Shown here one piece after another: positions 51,935 through 61,272 of a stretch of 64,000 nucleotides of DNA. Each line of letters opens with the position of its first letter. Position 1 is the first letter of the stretch. Origin of the DNA: CAWEPK01 sp049521495 (GTDB lineage: Bacteria > Desulfobacterota > Syntrophorhabdia > Syntrophorhabdales > WCHB1-27); assembly GCA_049521495.1 (NCBI GenBank), contig JBEKOT010000002.1, forward strand, positions 48,515 to 112,514, in the 5' to 3' direction. Made by a program: the position numbers and the translations under genes. The notes under the pieces were generated by a model. It was not told the DNA's origin. It worked only from the letters and a program-made list of their open reading frames with translations, and ran no database searches.

Positions 51935-52873
51935 ATGAAAAAGATAGGAGTTGTTTTTCCCGGCCAGGGGTCACAATACGTAGGGATGGGCCGCGAGCTC
52001 TACGAGCGGTTCCCTCACGTAAAGGCGTTGTTCGAATCGGCAGACAAGGCCCTCGGCTTTGACCTCTCGAGGCTCTGCTTCGGCGGCCCTGAAGAAGACC
52101 TGCGCAGAACCTTCAACACGCAGCCGGCGATACTCCTTGTCAGCTATGCGGTATGGTCGGTGCTTAGCAAAGAGGTTGAGATGGCGCCTTACCTCCTTGC
52201 CGGCCACAGCCTCGGCGAATATACGGCCCTCCTCGTGAGCGGGCTTTTCTCCTTCGAGGACGCGGTTAGACTGACCCGGAAAAGGGGCCTTCTGATGGAA
52301 GAGGCCTGTCCCGCGGGCTCAGGCGGCATGGTTGCCCTCGTGGGCCCTGTGCGGGAGAAAGTGGATGCCCTATGCGCGGCAGTCTCGAGAGGCGATTACG
52401 TCGTATGTCCCGCCAACCTCAACTCGCCGGACCAGCTTGTCCTGTCGGGTGACGCAGGCGCCCTGAGGGAGGCGGTAGACAAGCTGAAGGGTGAGGGCTA
52501 TAAGAAAGCGGTTTTTCTAAACGTCTCCGGTCCGTTCCACAGTCCCCTCATGAGGGAAGCTGCGGATAAGCTGAGATCTGAGCTTGGGAAAGTGAGCTTT
52601 TCGTCCATGGGGACGCCCGTTGTATCGAACGTGGATGGACGCCCCAACCGGGAGGCCGGGTCGGTTGCCGACCTGCTTTTCCGCCAGATGTTCTCGCCTG
52701 TCCTTTGGGAGGGGTGCGTGCGGACCATGGCGTCGGCGGGCGTGGAGCTTTTCCTCGAAGTGGGGCCGCAAAAGGTGCTCACTAACATGATGAAGAGGAT
52801 CGTGCCCGATATCCCTTGCCATCACGTAGAAACGTTGGCGGAGATAGAGGCTGTCCGGGAGGTGCTGTCGTGA
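51935..52873 (+). CDS. fabD: Malonyl-CoA:ACP transacylase FabD
   Basis: Loads malonyl units on ACP. In 312 residues: VFPGQGSQYVGMG at the start, catalytic Ser in GHSLGEYTALLVSG near 90, the second half with NVSGPFHSPLM (His) and EVGPQKVLTNM. Its stop overlaps the GTG start of fabG by 3 bases. Confidence 0.96.
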   Translation: MKKIGVVFPGQGSQYVGMGRELYERFPHVKALFESADKALGFDLSRLCFGGPEEDLRRTFNTQPAILLVSYAVWSVLSKEVEMAPYLLAGHSLGEYTALLVSGLFSFEDAVRLTRKRGLLMEEACPAGSGGMVALVGPVREKVDALCAAVSRGDYVVCPANLNSPDQLVLSGDAGALREAVDKLKGEGYKKAVFLNVSGPFHSPLMREAADKLRSELGKVSFSSMGTPVVSNVDGRPNREAGSVADLLFRQMFSPVLWEGCVRTMASAGVELFLEVGPQKVLTNMMKRIVPDIPCHHVETLAEIEAVREVLS

Positions 52874-53595
52874 AGGGCAGGGTCGCGGTTGTGACCGGCG
52901 CATCCCAGGGCATAGGGCGGGCCGTCGCCGAGTTTCTGGCGGAAAAAGGCGGTTCCGTTGCCATAATCGACGTGGCGGACGGGACTGATACAGTCCGGGC
53001 AATAGAAGCAAAGGGCTCAAAGGCCTTATTCTTTCAGGCGGACGTCTCGGACGGCCGGGAGGTCGAAAAGGCCGTTACAGGGATCGCAGAAGGGATGGGT
53101 GGGATCGACTGCCTGGTCAACAATGCCGGGATCACGAGAGACAGGCTCCTTCTCCGGATGACGGAAGACGAGTGGGACCTGGTGATGCGGGTTAACCTGA
53201 AAGGGGTATACACCTGCACGAAAGCGGTGCTCCGCCATATGATGAAAAAGGGCGGAAGCATAGTAAACATCTCCTCCATCGCCGGGCTGACGGGAAATGC
53301 CGGACAATCGAACTACGCTGCGGCCAAGGCGGGCATCGTCGGGTTTACGAAGAGCGTAGCCAGGGAGTATGCGGAGAGGGGCATCAGGGTCAATGCGGTT
53401 GCTCCCGGTTTTATCGCCACCGAGCTTACCGCCCGGCTCGACGAAAAATACCGGGAGGCGATAAGACAGTCCATACCTTTGAAGCGGGCGGGGGAGCCGA
53501 TCGAGGTAGCCCGCGTCGTCTATTTCCTCCTGTCCGAATATAGCGGCTACATAACGGGCGAGGTAATAAATGTCAGCGGAGGCTTGTACATCTGA
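52870..53595 (+). CDS. fabG: 3-oxoacyl-ACP reductase FabG
   Basis: NADPH-dependent ketoreductase, 241 residues. TGASQGIGRAVAEFLA for cofactor binding, NNAGITRD, catalytic Ser in NISSIAG, and Y-x-x-x-K in NYAAAKAG, then VNAVAPGFI. GTG 52870 with gggaggtg in front is chosen over an open upstream frame lying inside fabD. Confidence 0.96.
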   Translation: MKGRVAVVTGASQGIGRAVAEFLAEKGGSVAIIDVADGTDTVRAIEAKGSKALFFQADVSDGREVEKAVTGIAEGMGGIDCLVNNAGITRDRLLLRMTEDEWDLVMRVNLKGVYTCTKAVLRHMMKKGGSIVNISSIAGLTGNAGQSNYAAAKAGIVGFTKSVAREYAERGIRVNAVAPGFIATELTARLDEKYREAIRQSIPLKRAGEPIEVARVVYFLLSEYSGYITGEVINVSGGLYI

Positions 53596-53631
53596 GGGAT
53601 GGATCCCTCGTCAAAAATAGGAGGTGGCTAA

Positions 53632-53865
53632 ATGACGGTTGCCGAAAAGGTTAAGAAGATGATTGTCGAACAGTTGGAGGTAAATGAATCCGAGGTGGCA
53701 CCGGAGGCTAAGTTCATCGACGACCTGGGGGCTGACTCCCTCGATATAGTCGAGCTCGTGATGGCCCTTGAGGACGAGTACGGCATAGAGATCCCAGACG
53801 AGGATGCGGAAAAGATAGAGACCGTAGGCGATGCGATCCGGTACATCGAGGAACATATAAAATAG
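53632..53865 (+). CDS. acpP: Acyl carrier protein
   Basis: A 77-residue acidic protein with the phosphopantetheine site DLGADSLDIVELVMALEDEYG (Ser near 37). Strong ribosome site (aggaggtggc). It sits between fabG and fabF as usual. Confidence 0.98.
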   Translation: MTVAEKVKKMIVEQLEVNESEVAPEAKFIDDLGADSLDIVELVMALEDEYGIEIPDEDAEKIETVGDAIRYIEEHIK

Positions 53866-53880
53866 AGCATGAGGTGACGG

Positions 53881-55119
53881 TTGAAAAGGCGGGTCGTCAT
53901 AACTGGTCTCGGTCTCACCACCCCCCTGGGGATTGGCCTCGATAACGTGTGGAAAAGGATACTCGACGGACAGTCGGGGGTCGGCCCCATAACCAGGTTC
54001 GACGCATCGTCGCACGATACGAGGATAGCCGCTGAAGTGAAAGACTTCAGGCCGGAGGAATACATACCGCCAAAAGAGCTGAGGCGCATGGACCTTTTTA
54101 TCCAGTACGCCCTCGCAGCTACGAAGATTGCCGTGCAGGATGCCGGGCTCGACATGAATAGCGAGGACGCGGAGAGGGTGGGCGTAATCGTGGGCACGGG
54201 GCTGGGCGGCCTTCCGACGCTGGAGAAGTATCATGCCGTTCTTCTTGAAAGGGGTCCCGGCCGCATCTCTCCTTTCTTTATCCCCATGCTCATAGCCAAT
54301 GAAGCACCCGGCAACATCGCGATACAATACGGGATGAAGGGGCCGAACCTGAGCATTGTCACGGCGTGCGCAACGGGCGCACACTCTATAGGCAACGCCT
54401 TCAGGGTCATCCAGTACGGCGATGCGGATGTGATGGTTGCGGGCGGGACTGAGGCGAACCTGACCCCCCTCACGGTGGGCGGCTTCAACGCGTTGAGAGC
54501 TCTCTCCGTGAAGAATGATGCCCCGGAAAAAGCCTCCCGTCCCTTCGACAAAGAGAGGGACGGCTTCGTCATAGGTGAGGGAGCGGGCATCGTGATCCTC
54601 GAAGAGCTTGAAAGGGCCCGCGCCAGGGGCGCGAAGATCTATGCAGAGGTCGCGGGGTACGGCTACAACGGAGATGCGTACCACATCACCGCGCCGTGTC
54701 CCGATGGCGACGGCTCCATACGCTGCATGAGAATGGCCCTCAGGGATGCGGCGATCGGTCCGGAGGCGGTGGATTACATCAATGCCCACGGAACGTCTAC
54801 CGAACTGAACGATTCATCGGAGACCATAGCCATAAAGCAGGTCTTCGGCGAAAGGGCCTATGCCATCCCGGTAAGCTCGACAAAATCCATGATAGGACAT
54901 CTCCTTGGAGCGGCAGGGGCCGTGGAGGCGATATTCTCAGTGCTTGCCATCAGGGACCAGGTGTGCCCCCCCACTATAAACTATGAGCACCCCGACCCCG
55001 AATGCGACCTCGATTACGTGCCGAACACTGCCCGCAGGGCCAAGATCGACGTTGTCTTATCCAATTCCTTCGGCTTCGGCGGCACAAACGCGGTACTCGC
55101 TTTCAAGAGGTTCGAGTAA
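53881..55119 (+). CDS. fabF: 3-oxoacyl-ACP synthase II FabF
   Basis: Elongating ketosynthase, 412 residues. Active-site Cys in TACATGAHSIGNAF near 163, His in NAHGTSTELNDSSET near 304 and His in KSMIGHLLGAAGAVEA near 340; GFGGTNAVLAFKR closes the protein. The start is TTG 53881 after a gaggtgac ribosome site. It is the only ketosynthase in the window. Confidence 0.96.
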   Translation: MKRRVVITGLGLTTPLGIGLDNVWKRILDGQSGVGPITRFDASSHDTRIAAEVKDFRPEEYIPPKELRRMDLFIQYALAATKIAVQDAGLDMNSEDAERVGVIVGTGLGGLPTLEKYHAVLLERGPGRISPFFIPMLIANEAPGNIAIQYGMKGPNLSIVTACATGAHSIGNAFRVIQYGDADVMVAGGTEANLTPLTVGGFNALRALSVKNDAPEKASRPFDKERDGFVIGEGAGIVILEELERARARGAKIYAEVAGYGYNGDAYHITAPCPDGDGSIRCMRMALRDAAIGPEAVDYINAHGTSTELNDSSETIAIKQVFGERAYAIPVSSTKSMIGHLLGAAGAVEAIFSVLAIRDQVCPPTINYEHPDPECDLDYVPNTARRAKIDVVLSNSFGFGGTNAVLAFKRFE

Positions 55120-55522
55120 ATGAGGATCGCCCTCGCCGCGGACCATGCCGGCTACGAGCTCAAGGAGTATATAAAGCAGATTCTTGCGGGCGGTGGATTA
55201 CCCCGACTATGCTATAAAAGTCGCCCGCCTGGTCTCGGAAGGCGCGGTAGAGCGCGGGATACTGACGTGCGGCACAGGCGTCGGCATGTCGATAACGGCT
55301 AACAAAGTGCGCGGGATCAGGGCTGCCCTCGCTTACGGGCTTTACGGGGCCCAGCAGAGCAGGCGCCATTTGGACGCGAACATCCTCGTCCTTGGAGCCC
55401 AGATTACCGGAAGGGGGCTGGCCGCTGAGATCGTGAGGATATGGCTTGACACTCCTTTCGAGGGTGGCCGCCACCAGAGGCGGATCGATAAAATAGCAAG
55501 GCTTGAAAATGATGGACCTTAA
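55120..55522 (+). pseudogene. rpiB: Ribose-5-phosphate isomerase B with internal deletion and frameshift
   Basis: The gene starts correctly (MRIALAADHAGYELKEYIKQILAG, including the D-H of the active site) but the frame breaks at about 55,188. In the next frame it resumes at AVDYPDYAIKVARLV and continues through LTCGTGVGMSITANK, RRHLDANILVLG and GGRHQRRIDKI to a normal end. About 13 residues of the usual V-E-V-I-D-x-G-T segment are missing, a loss not a multiple of three. It could be a real deletion or a sequencing error; everything around it is intact. Confidence 0.82.
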
Positions 55523-56768
55523 TGCCCTTAGGGAGAGCGACAGCCCGGTTTACGATCTTATCAGGAAGGAGATAGAGCGGGAGGAGTACAGTCTCATCCT
55601 TATTGCCTCGGAGAACTATGTGGATCAAGATGTCCTCGAGGCACAGGGCACAATCCTGACCAATAAATACGCCGAGGGTTATCCCGGCAAGCGTTTCTAT
55701 GGCGGCTGCCGGTACGTTGACGAAGTCGAGCGCACGGCGATCGAACGGGCCTGTCGGCTCTTCGGAGCAGAATATGCCAACGTCCAGCCCCATGCGGGCT
55801 CGTCGGCCAATATGGCGGTCTTCTTCGCAGTACTTCAACCGGGCGACAAGGTGCTCGGCATGGACCTCACCCACGGAGGTCACCTCTCCCACGGCGCCCC
55901 GGCGAGCTTCTCGGGCCACTTTTTCAAGCCCTTTTCTTACCGCGTCTCCGAGCGGGACGAGCGGATCGACTACGACCAGGTGAGGGAGATAGCCGTTTCA
56001 GAGAGGCCGAAACTGATCGTCTCGGGCGCGAGCGCCTATTCGAGGATCATCGATTTCAAGAGATTCAGGGAGATAGCCGACGAGGTAGGCGCCTTTCTCC
56101 TCGCCGATATTGCCCATATCGCAGGTGCTGTGGCGACCGGCCTCCACCCGAGCCCTGTCGGCGTTGCCCACTTCGTCACGGGGACGACCCACAAGACGCT
56201 GAGGGGACCGAGGGGCGGCTTGATCCTGTGTGACAAGGAGCATGGCAGGCTGATCGATGCCACTGTTTTCCCGGGCATCCAGGGCGGCCCGCTCATGCAC
56301 GTGATAGCCGCAAAGGCGGTAGCCCTGAAGAACGCGATGACGCCGGAGTTCAGGACTTATCAGGAGCAGATCATCAGGAATTCCCGCCGTCTGGCCTCAT
56401 CCATGCAAAGGCTGGGGTACCGGATTGTGTCCGGGGGAACCGACAACCATCTCTTCCTCATCGACCTCACGGAAAAGGGCATCACCGGTATGGAGGCGCA
56501 GGAAAGCCTGGAGAAAAGCGGGATCATGCTGAACAGGAACGTGATCCCTTTCGATAGAAAGGGGCCCGGCGTGACGAGCGGCATCCGGATCGGCACGCCT
56601 GCGGTGACCACAAGGGGTATGAAGGAGCCGGAGATGGAATTGATCGCGGAAATGATCGATTCCGTTCTCCGCAGGCCCTACGACGAGAAGTTGCAGGAAC
56701 GGACAAGGGCGGAGGTAAAGGAGATGTGCCGCAAGTTTCCTTTCTACGCCCGCATGTACTCGTTATGA
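55509..56768 (+). CDS. glyA: Serine hydroxymethyltransferase
   Basis: PLP enzyme interconverting serine and glycine with tetrahydrofolate, 419 residues. ENYVDQDVLEAQGTILTNKYAEGYPGKRFYGG near 34, HGGHLSHGAP, TTHKTLRGPRGGLIL with the PLP lysine near 228, and the C-terminal IGTPAVTTRGM. ATG 55509 overlaps the end of the rpiB remnant; a TTG six bases upstream is an alternative. Full length. Confidence 0.96.
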   Translation: MMDLNALRESDSPVYDLIRKEIEREEYSLILIASENYVDQDVLEAQGTILTNKYAEGYPGKRFYGGCRYVDEVERTAIERACRLFGAEYANVQPHAGSSANMAVFFAVLQPGDKVLGMDLTHGGHLSHGAPASFSGHFFKPFSYRVSERDERIDYDQVREIAVSERPKLIVSGASAYSRIIDFKRFREIADEVGAFLLADIAHIAGAVATGLHPSPVGVAHFVTGTTHKTLRGPRGGLILCDKEHGRLIDATVFPGIQGGPLMHVIAAKAVALKNAMTPEFRTYQEQIIRNSRRLASSMQRLGYRIVSGGTDNHLFLIDLTEKGITGMEAQESLEKSGIMLNRNVIPFDRKGPGVTSGIRIGTPAVTTRGMKEPEMELIAEMIDSVLRRPYDEKLQERTRAEVKEMCRKFPFYARMYSL

Positions 56769-56789
56769 GAATGATAGGCCGAGGCGATC

Positions 56790-57299
56790 TTGACGGGTGA
56801 GGCCAAATCGAGGAAAGCAAGAAGCACCCGGCCCGGGCTACGTCCTGCCTGGGATGCCTACTTCATGGAAATAGCGGGCATCGTTGCCAAGCGGTCGACA
56901 TGCATCCGCAGGAATGTGGGCGCCCTCATCGTCAAGGACAAGCGCATCCTTTCGACGGGCTATAACGGCGCGCCCAGCGGCCTTGCCCATTGCGGCGACA
57001 TCGGGTGCGTCCGGGAGACCAAGAATGTGGCCCCGGGCGAGCGGCATGAGCTCTGCAGAGGCCTCCATGCGGAGCAAAACGCCATCATTCAGGCAGCCTC
57101 TCACGGCGTCTCCATAAGAGGGGCAGCCCTCTATTCCACCCACCTGCCCTGCGCCATATGCGTGAAGATGATAATAAACGCCGGCATACAGGAGATCTTT
57201 TACCTGGAAGGATATCCGGACGATCTTGCGGCCATTTTGATCTCGGAATCGGGTATAATAATTAGACAAGTGCCGGGCGCTGCAGCAAAGAGAAGCTGA
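56790..57299 (+). CDS. dCMP deaminase (ComEB-like)
   Basis: Zinc deaminase providing dUMP for dTMP synthesis, 169 residues. Zinc site H-A-E in GLHAEQNAI near 91 and LPCAICVK near 117 (P-C-x-x-C); substrate segment STGYNGAPSGLAHC. Start TTG 56790. It follows glyA by 21 bases, consistent with nucleotide and one-carbon metabolism genes grouped here. Confidence 0.9.
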   Translation: MTGEAKSRKARSTRPGLRPAWDAYFMEIAGIVAKRSTCIRRNVGALIVKDKRILSTGYNGAPSGLAHCGDIGCVRETKNVAPGERHELCRGLHAEQNAIIQAASHGVSIRGAALYSTHLPCAICVKMIINAGIQEIFYLEGYPDDLAAILISESGIIIRQVPGAAAKRS

Positions 57300-57369
57300 A
57301 GGTCCCAGGGTCAGGAGCCCGGCGCCGCTTCGAGCCGTTAGCGCATGAGGACTGAATGGCAAGAGACCG

Positions 57370-57834
57370 ATGAAGTGCCCCTATTGCGGATGCACCGAGA
57401 GCAAGGTAATCGATTCGAGAATGAGCAAGGAGATGGACGCCATCCGCAGGCGCCGCGAGTGCCTCAATTGCTCGAAGCGGTTCAACACTTCGGAGATGCT
57501 TGAGGAAGGCCGCCCGCTCGTAGTCAAAAAAGACGGGCGGCGAGAGGTATTCGACAGGGCAAAAATTTTGAACGGGCTGAGAAAGGCCTGTGAAAAGAGG
57601 CCTGTGAGCGTAACCGATCTCGAAAAAGCGGTGTCGAGGATCGAGTCTGACGTGACTGAGCGAGGAGAGAAGGAGGTTACGAGCGCCGAGATAGGCCGGG
57701 TCGTGATGGATGAGCTGAAGAAGCTTGACGCAGTCGCTTATGTAAGGTTTGCCTCAGTCTACCGTCAGTTCAAAGACATCACCGAGTTTATGGAAGAGTT
57801 GGAGAACCTGCTTCTGAAAAAAGGTGAGAGATGA
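57370..57834 (+). CDS. nrdR: Transcriptional repressor NrdR
   Basis: Represses ribonucleotide reductase genes in response to ATP/dATP. The 154-residue protein has the zinc ribbon CPYCGC ... CLNCSKRF near 3-39 and the ATP-cone (VVKKDGRREVFDRAKILNGLRKACEKRPV). Its stop overlaps ribD by 4 bases, a conserved linkage. Confidence 0.96.
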   Translation: MKCPYCGCTESKVIDSRMSKEMDAIRRRRECLNCSKRFNTSEMLEEGRPLVVKKDGRREVFDRAKILNGLRKACEKRPVSVTDLEKAVSRIESDVTERGEKEVTSAEIGRVVMDELKKLDAVAYVRFASVYRQFKDITEFMEELENLLLKKGER

Positions 57835-58937
57835 AGGAAGAAGACCTCATGCGGATGGCTCTTTCGCTCGCGAAAAAGGGGCTCGGTACTACATCGCCCA
57901 ATCCGATGGTCGGTGCCCTTGTCGTAAAGGGGCAGCAGATCCTGGCGGAAGGGTACCACCGAAGGGCCGGTGAAGCGCACGCAGAGGTGATAGCGCTGGA
58001 AAAGGCCGGAGACAGGGCACGGGGCGCGACTCTTTTCGTGACCCTGGAGCCGTGCTGCCACACGGACAAGAGGACCCCTCCGTGTGTCGACGCAGTGATA
58101 AGGGCAGGCATCAAGAAGGTGGTTGTCGCCATGTTCGACCCGAACCCGGAGGTGAATGGAAAGGGGATCGAGGCGCTGCGGAACGCGGGCATCGATGTCA
58201 AAGTCGGCACGCTCTCCGATGAGGCGAGGAAGCTCAACGAAATCTTCGTGACGTTCCAGGAGAAAAAGCGCCCTTTCTTTGTCCTGAAGGCGGCCCTCAG
58301 CCTCGACGGAAAGATCGCGACGAAGATCGGCGATTCGAAATGGATATCGAACGAGGAATCGAGATCGTATGCGAACCGGCTTAGGTCGGTCATGGACGGC
58401 GTCCTCGTGGGCATCAACACGGTAATCCTCGACAATCCCCTTCTCCTGCCCAAGGTCGCCAGGCCCAGAAAATACCCTGTAAGGATCGTGCTCGACTCGA
58501 AACTGCGCATACCCCTTTCTTGCGAGCTTGTCAAGACTGCGAGCAAGTACCCAACGCTCATCTTTACGCTTTCCGACCAGTACACCGAAAAAGAGGGTCG
58601 GCTCAAATCGCTCGGCGTAGAGGTCGTCCGGGTCGAGGCGGGGGAGAATCGGAAAGTTGCGCTGGCGAGCGTATCGGCAGAGCTCAGGAAACGAGGGATC
58701 ATGAGCGTTCTCGTCGAAGGCGGAGGCGAGGTTAACAGCAGCCTTCTCAAGGAGGGCCTGATTGACAAGGTGGTGCTCTTCTTCGGTCCTCTCCTGATAG
58801 GGGGCAAGAATGCGTCGAACCTGGTTGCCGGCAAAGGCGTGGATTTCTTGAAGGACGCCTACAGGGTAAACGTTGTTTCGGTCAAGAAACTGAAGGATGA
58901 TATCTGCGTGGAGGGATATGTTCACGGGCATTATTGA
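57831..58937 (+). CDS. ribD: Bifunctional riboflavin deaminase/reductase RibD
   Basis: Two successive steps of riboflavin synthesis. In 368 residues: N-terminal deaminase with zinc site HAEVIALE near 50 and EPCCHTDKRTPPC near 75; C-terminal reductase with LKAALSLDGKIAT and VLVEGGGEVNSSLL. It overlaps ribE by 20 bases. No FMN riboswitch is seen because the rib genes lie inside a larger operon. Confidence 0.96.
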   Translation: MKEEDLMRMALSLAKKGLGTTSPNPMVGALVVKGQQILAEGYHRRAGEAHAEVIALEKAGDRARGATLFVTLEPCCHTDKRTPPCVDAVIRAGIKKVVVAMFDPNPEVNGKGIEALRNAGIDVKVGTLSDEARKLNEIFVTFQEKKRPFFVLKAALSLDGKIATKIGDSKWISNEESRSYANRLRSVMDGVLVGINTVILDNPLLLPKVARPRKYPVRIVLDSKLRIPLSCELVKTASKYPTLIFTLSDQYTEKEGRLKSLGVEVVRVEAGENRKVALASVSAELRKRGIMSVLVEGGGEVNSSLLKEGLIDKVVLFFGPLLIGGKNASNLVAGKGVDFLKDAYRVNVVSVKKLKDDICVEGYVHGHY

Positions 58938-59565
58938 GGACGTCGGCACCCTGGTCGGCATAAGAAAGCTCGGGGGACGCTGGGAGCTGGCCGTCAGGTC
59001 GGGCCTCCCGCCCGCGGGTATCCGCGAAAGCGACAGCATAGCGGTTAACGGCGTTTGTCTCACCGTTACCAGGTCGGAAGGCGCCGTCTTTCATGCGGAC
59101 GCCTCCTTCGAGACGCTTGACGTGACCACCCTGAGAAGCGCGTCGGCAGGCGACCGTGTGAACCTTGAAAGGGCTTTGCTGGGCGATTCTCGGTTTGGCG
59201 GCCACATAGTGATGGGCCACGTCGACGGCGTCGGGCGCATTACATCCGTCGGCAGGGAAGGCGATTCCATAAGGCTCGAGATCGAAACGACCGAGGCCGT
59301 ATCCAGGTATATCGTCAAGAAAGGGTCGGTCGCGATAGATGGAATAAGCTTGACAGTGAATGAACAACGTGATAATAGATTTACCCTTAACGTTATTCCA
59401 TATTCTGCAGCCAAAACAACGATAGGATCCAAGAACCTCGGAGACCAAGTCAATGTTGAGACGGATATATTGGGACGGTACGTTGAAAAGTTCGTAACAG
59501 GATCTGAGAAGGGCGGAGTCGACATAGATTTTCTGTATAGACACGGATACATAAAGGGAAGGTAG
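58918..59565 (+). CDS. ribE: Riboflavin synthase alpha subunit
   Basis: Dismutates two 6,7-dimethyl-8-ribityllumazines to riboflavin. The 215-residue protein begins FTGIIEDVGTL and shows the family's internal duplication (VNGVCLTV in the first half and IDGISLTVNE in the second). ATG 58918 lies within ribD; the two-base gap to ribBA shows operon structure. Confidence 0.96.
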   Translation: MFTGIIEDVGTLVGIRKLGGRWELAVRSGLPPAGIRESDSIAVNGVCLTVTRSEGAVFHADASFETLDVTTLRSASAGDRVNLERALLGDSRFGGHIVMGHVDGVGRITSVGREGDSIRLEIETTEAVSRYIVKKGSVAIDGISLTVNEQRDNRFTLNVIPYSAAKTTIGSKNLGDQVNVETDILGRYVEKFVTGSEKGGVDIDFLYRHGYIKGR

Positions 59566-59567
59566 TC

Positions 59568-60773
59568 ATGGCTATAACGGACATAGAAAAGATCATCGAG
59601 GACGTGAGGGAAGGAAAGATGGTCATCATCGTCGACGACGAGGACCGTGAGAACGAGGGCGACGTGATGATCGCGGCAGAAAAGGTGACGCCCGAGGCCA
59701 TCAACTTCATGGCCCGTTATGCTTGCGGTCTCATCTGTCTTTCCCTCTCGGAGGAACGGGTCAAGGAGCTCGACCTGCCCCTCATGGTCAACGAGAACAC
59801 CTCGCCTTTCAATACGGCCTTTACCGTATCCATCGAAGCCAAGGAAGGTATAACTACGGGTATTTCCGCCTATGACAGGGCAAGAACGATTCTCACCGCG
59901 ATAGACGACGGGACGAAACCCGACGACCTCGCGCGGCCGGGCCACATATTCCCCCTGATGGCGCGGAAAGGAGGGGTCCTCGTCAGGGTGGGGCACACCG
60001 AGGCGTCGATGGACCTTGCGCGCCTGGCGGGACTCAAGCCTGCGGGCGTGATCTGCGAGGTGATGAAGGAAGACGGCGCAATGGCGAGGCTTCCCGACCT
60101 GGAGACCTTTGCCGAGCAGCACGGGCTGAGGATAGCATCCATTGCCGACCTCATCAAGTACAAAATGCGGTACGAAACCTTCGTTAGAAGGGTCGTGGAG
60201 ACAAAGCTGCCCACAAGCTATGGCGGAGAGTTCAAGCTGATCGTCTATGACAACGAGCTGGACGACAAGGAGCATCTTGCATTTGTAAAGGGCAGCTTCG
60301 GACCGGACGATGCGGTCCTTGTGCGTGTCCATTCCGAGTGTCTCACAGGGGACGTATTCGGGTCGAAGAGGTGCGACTGCGGCGAACAGCTCCACATAGC
60401 GATGAGCATGATAGAGAAGGAAGGGAAAGGCGTGCTCCTCTACATGAGGCAGGAGGGGAGGGGCATCGGACTGGTCAACAAGATAAAGGCTTACCGCTTG
60501 CAGGACGAGGGGAAGGACACGGTTGAGGCGAATGAGGCCCTTGGCTTCTCGCCGGACCTGCGCGATTACGGCATAGGCGCCCAGATCCTTCACGATCTAG
60601 GCGTGCGCAAAATGAGGCTGATAACGAATAATCCAAGGAAGATAAAGGGTTTGGAGGGCTACGGCCTTTCGGTAGTCGACCGCGTCGGTCTCGAATGCGT
60701 GCCGACAAAGGACAATATACATTACCTCAAGACCAAACGGGAGAAGCTGGGCCATATTCTCGAGAACCTATGA
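59568..60773 (+). CDS. ribBA: Bifunctional DHBP synthase/GTP cyclohydrolase II
   Basis: A 401-residue fusion. DHBP synthase N-terminus (DDEDRENEGDVMIAAE, HTEASMDLARLAG) and GTP cyclohydrolase II C-terminus with zinc cysteines in HSECLTGDVFGSKRCDCGEQL near 263-283, then RQEGRGIGLVNKIKAYRLQ. Both domains look complete. Confidence 0.96.
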   Translation: MAITDIEKIIEDVREGKMVIIVDDEDRENEGDVMIAAEKVTPEAINFMARYACGLICLSLSEERVKELDLPLMVNENTSPFNTAFTVSIEAKEGITTGISAYDRARTILTAIDDGTKPDDLARPGHIFPLMARKGGVLVRVGHTEASMDLARLAGLKPAGVICEVMKEDGAMARLPDLETFAEQHGLRIASIADLIKYKMRYETFVRRVVETKLPTSYGGEFKLIVYDNELDDKEHLAFVKGSFGPDDAVLVRVHSECLTGDVFGSKRCDCGEQLHIAMSMIEKEGKGVLLYMRQEGRGIGLVNKIKAYRLQDEGKDTVEANEALGFSPDLRDYGIGAQILHDLGVRKMRLITNNPRKIKGLEGYGLSVVDRVGLECVPTKDNIHYLKTKREKLGHILENL

Positions 60774-60783
60774 GGTGGGTGCC

Positions 60784-61272
60784 ATGATACACGAAGGAAA
60801 GCTTTACGCTGCAGGTTTCAGGTTCGCAATAGTGGTAAGCAGGTTCAACAGTTTCGTCACGGAACGGCTGCTCGAAGGTGCCCTCGACGCCTTGAGGCGC
60901 CATGGGGCGGACGAGGGGCAGGTAGAGATATTCCGGGTGCCGGGGGCGTTCGAGATACCGCTCGCGGCAAAGCTCCTCTCGAAGAGAAAGGAGGTCCACG
61001 GCGTGATCTGTCTCGGGGCAGTGATAAAAGGAGGCACGCCTCACTTTCATTATGTCGCTTCCGAGGTTACGAAGGGCATAGCGGCGGCGGCGCTGGAAAG
61101 TGAAAAGCCCATCTCCTTCGGCATACTGACGACGGAGACCGTCGAGCAGGCGGTCGAGCGGGCGGGAACGAAGGGGGGCAACAAAGGCTACGACGCCGCC
61201 ATGTCGGTGATCGAGATGGTGAACCTCCTGAGGGACAAGGATTTGTGCGGAGAAGGAAAGCCAGGGAATTAG
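60784..61272 (+). CDS. ribH: 6,7-dimethyl-8-ribityllumazine synthase
   Basis: Forms lumazine from the RibA/D and RibB products, 162 residues. VVSRFNSFVTERLLEGAL, the pyrimidine-binding VPGAFEIPLAAKLL, ICLGAVIKGGTPHFHYV and catalytic-histidine region TPHFHYVASEV. ATG 60784 with gaggtg in front is preferred to GTG 60775. Its end overlaps nusB by 28 bases. Confidence 0.95.
   Translation: MIHEGKLYAAGFRFAIVVSRFNSFVTERLLEGALDALRRHGADEGQVEIFRVPGAFEIPLAAKLLSKRKEVHGVICLGAVIKGGTPHFHYVASEVTKGIAAAALESEKPISFGILTTETVEQAVERAGTKGGNKGYDAAMSVIEMVNLLRDKDLCGEGKPGN

Noticed and set aside
53611..54789. 392-codon minus-strand frame opposite acpP-fabF
   Set aside because: Antisense to two unmistakable genes and spans their intergenic gap; no motif.
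59091..60593. 500-codon minus-strand frame opposite ribE-ribBA
   Set aside because: Shadow of two well-supported genes.
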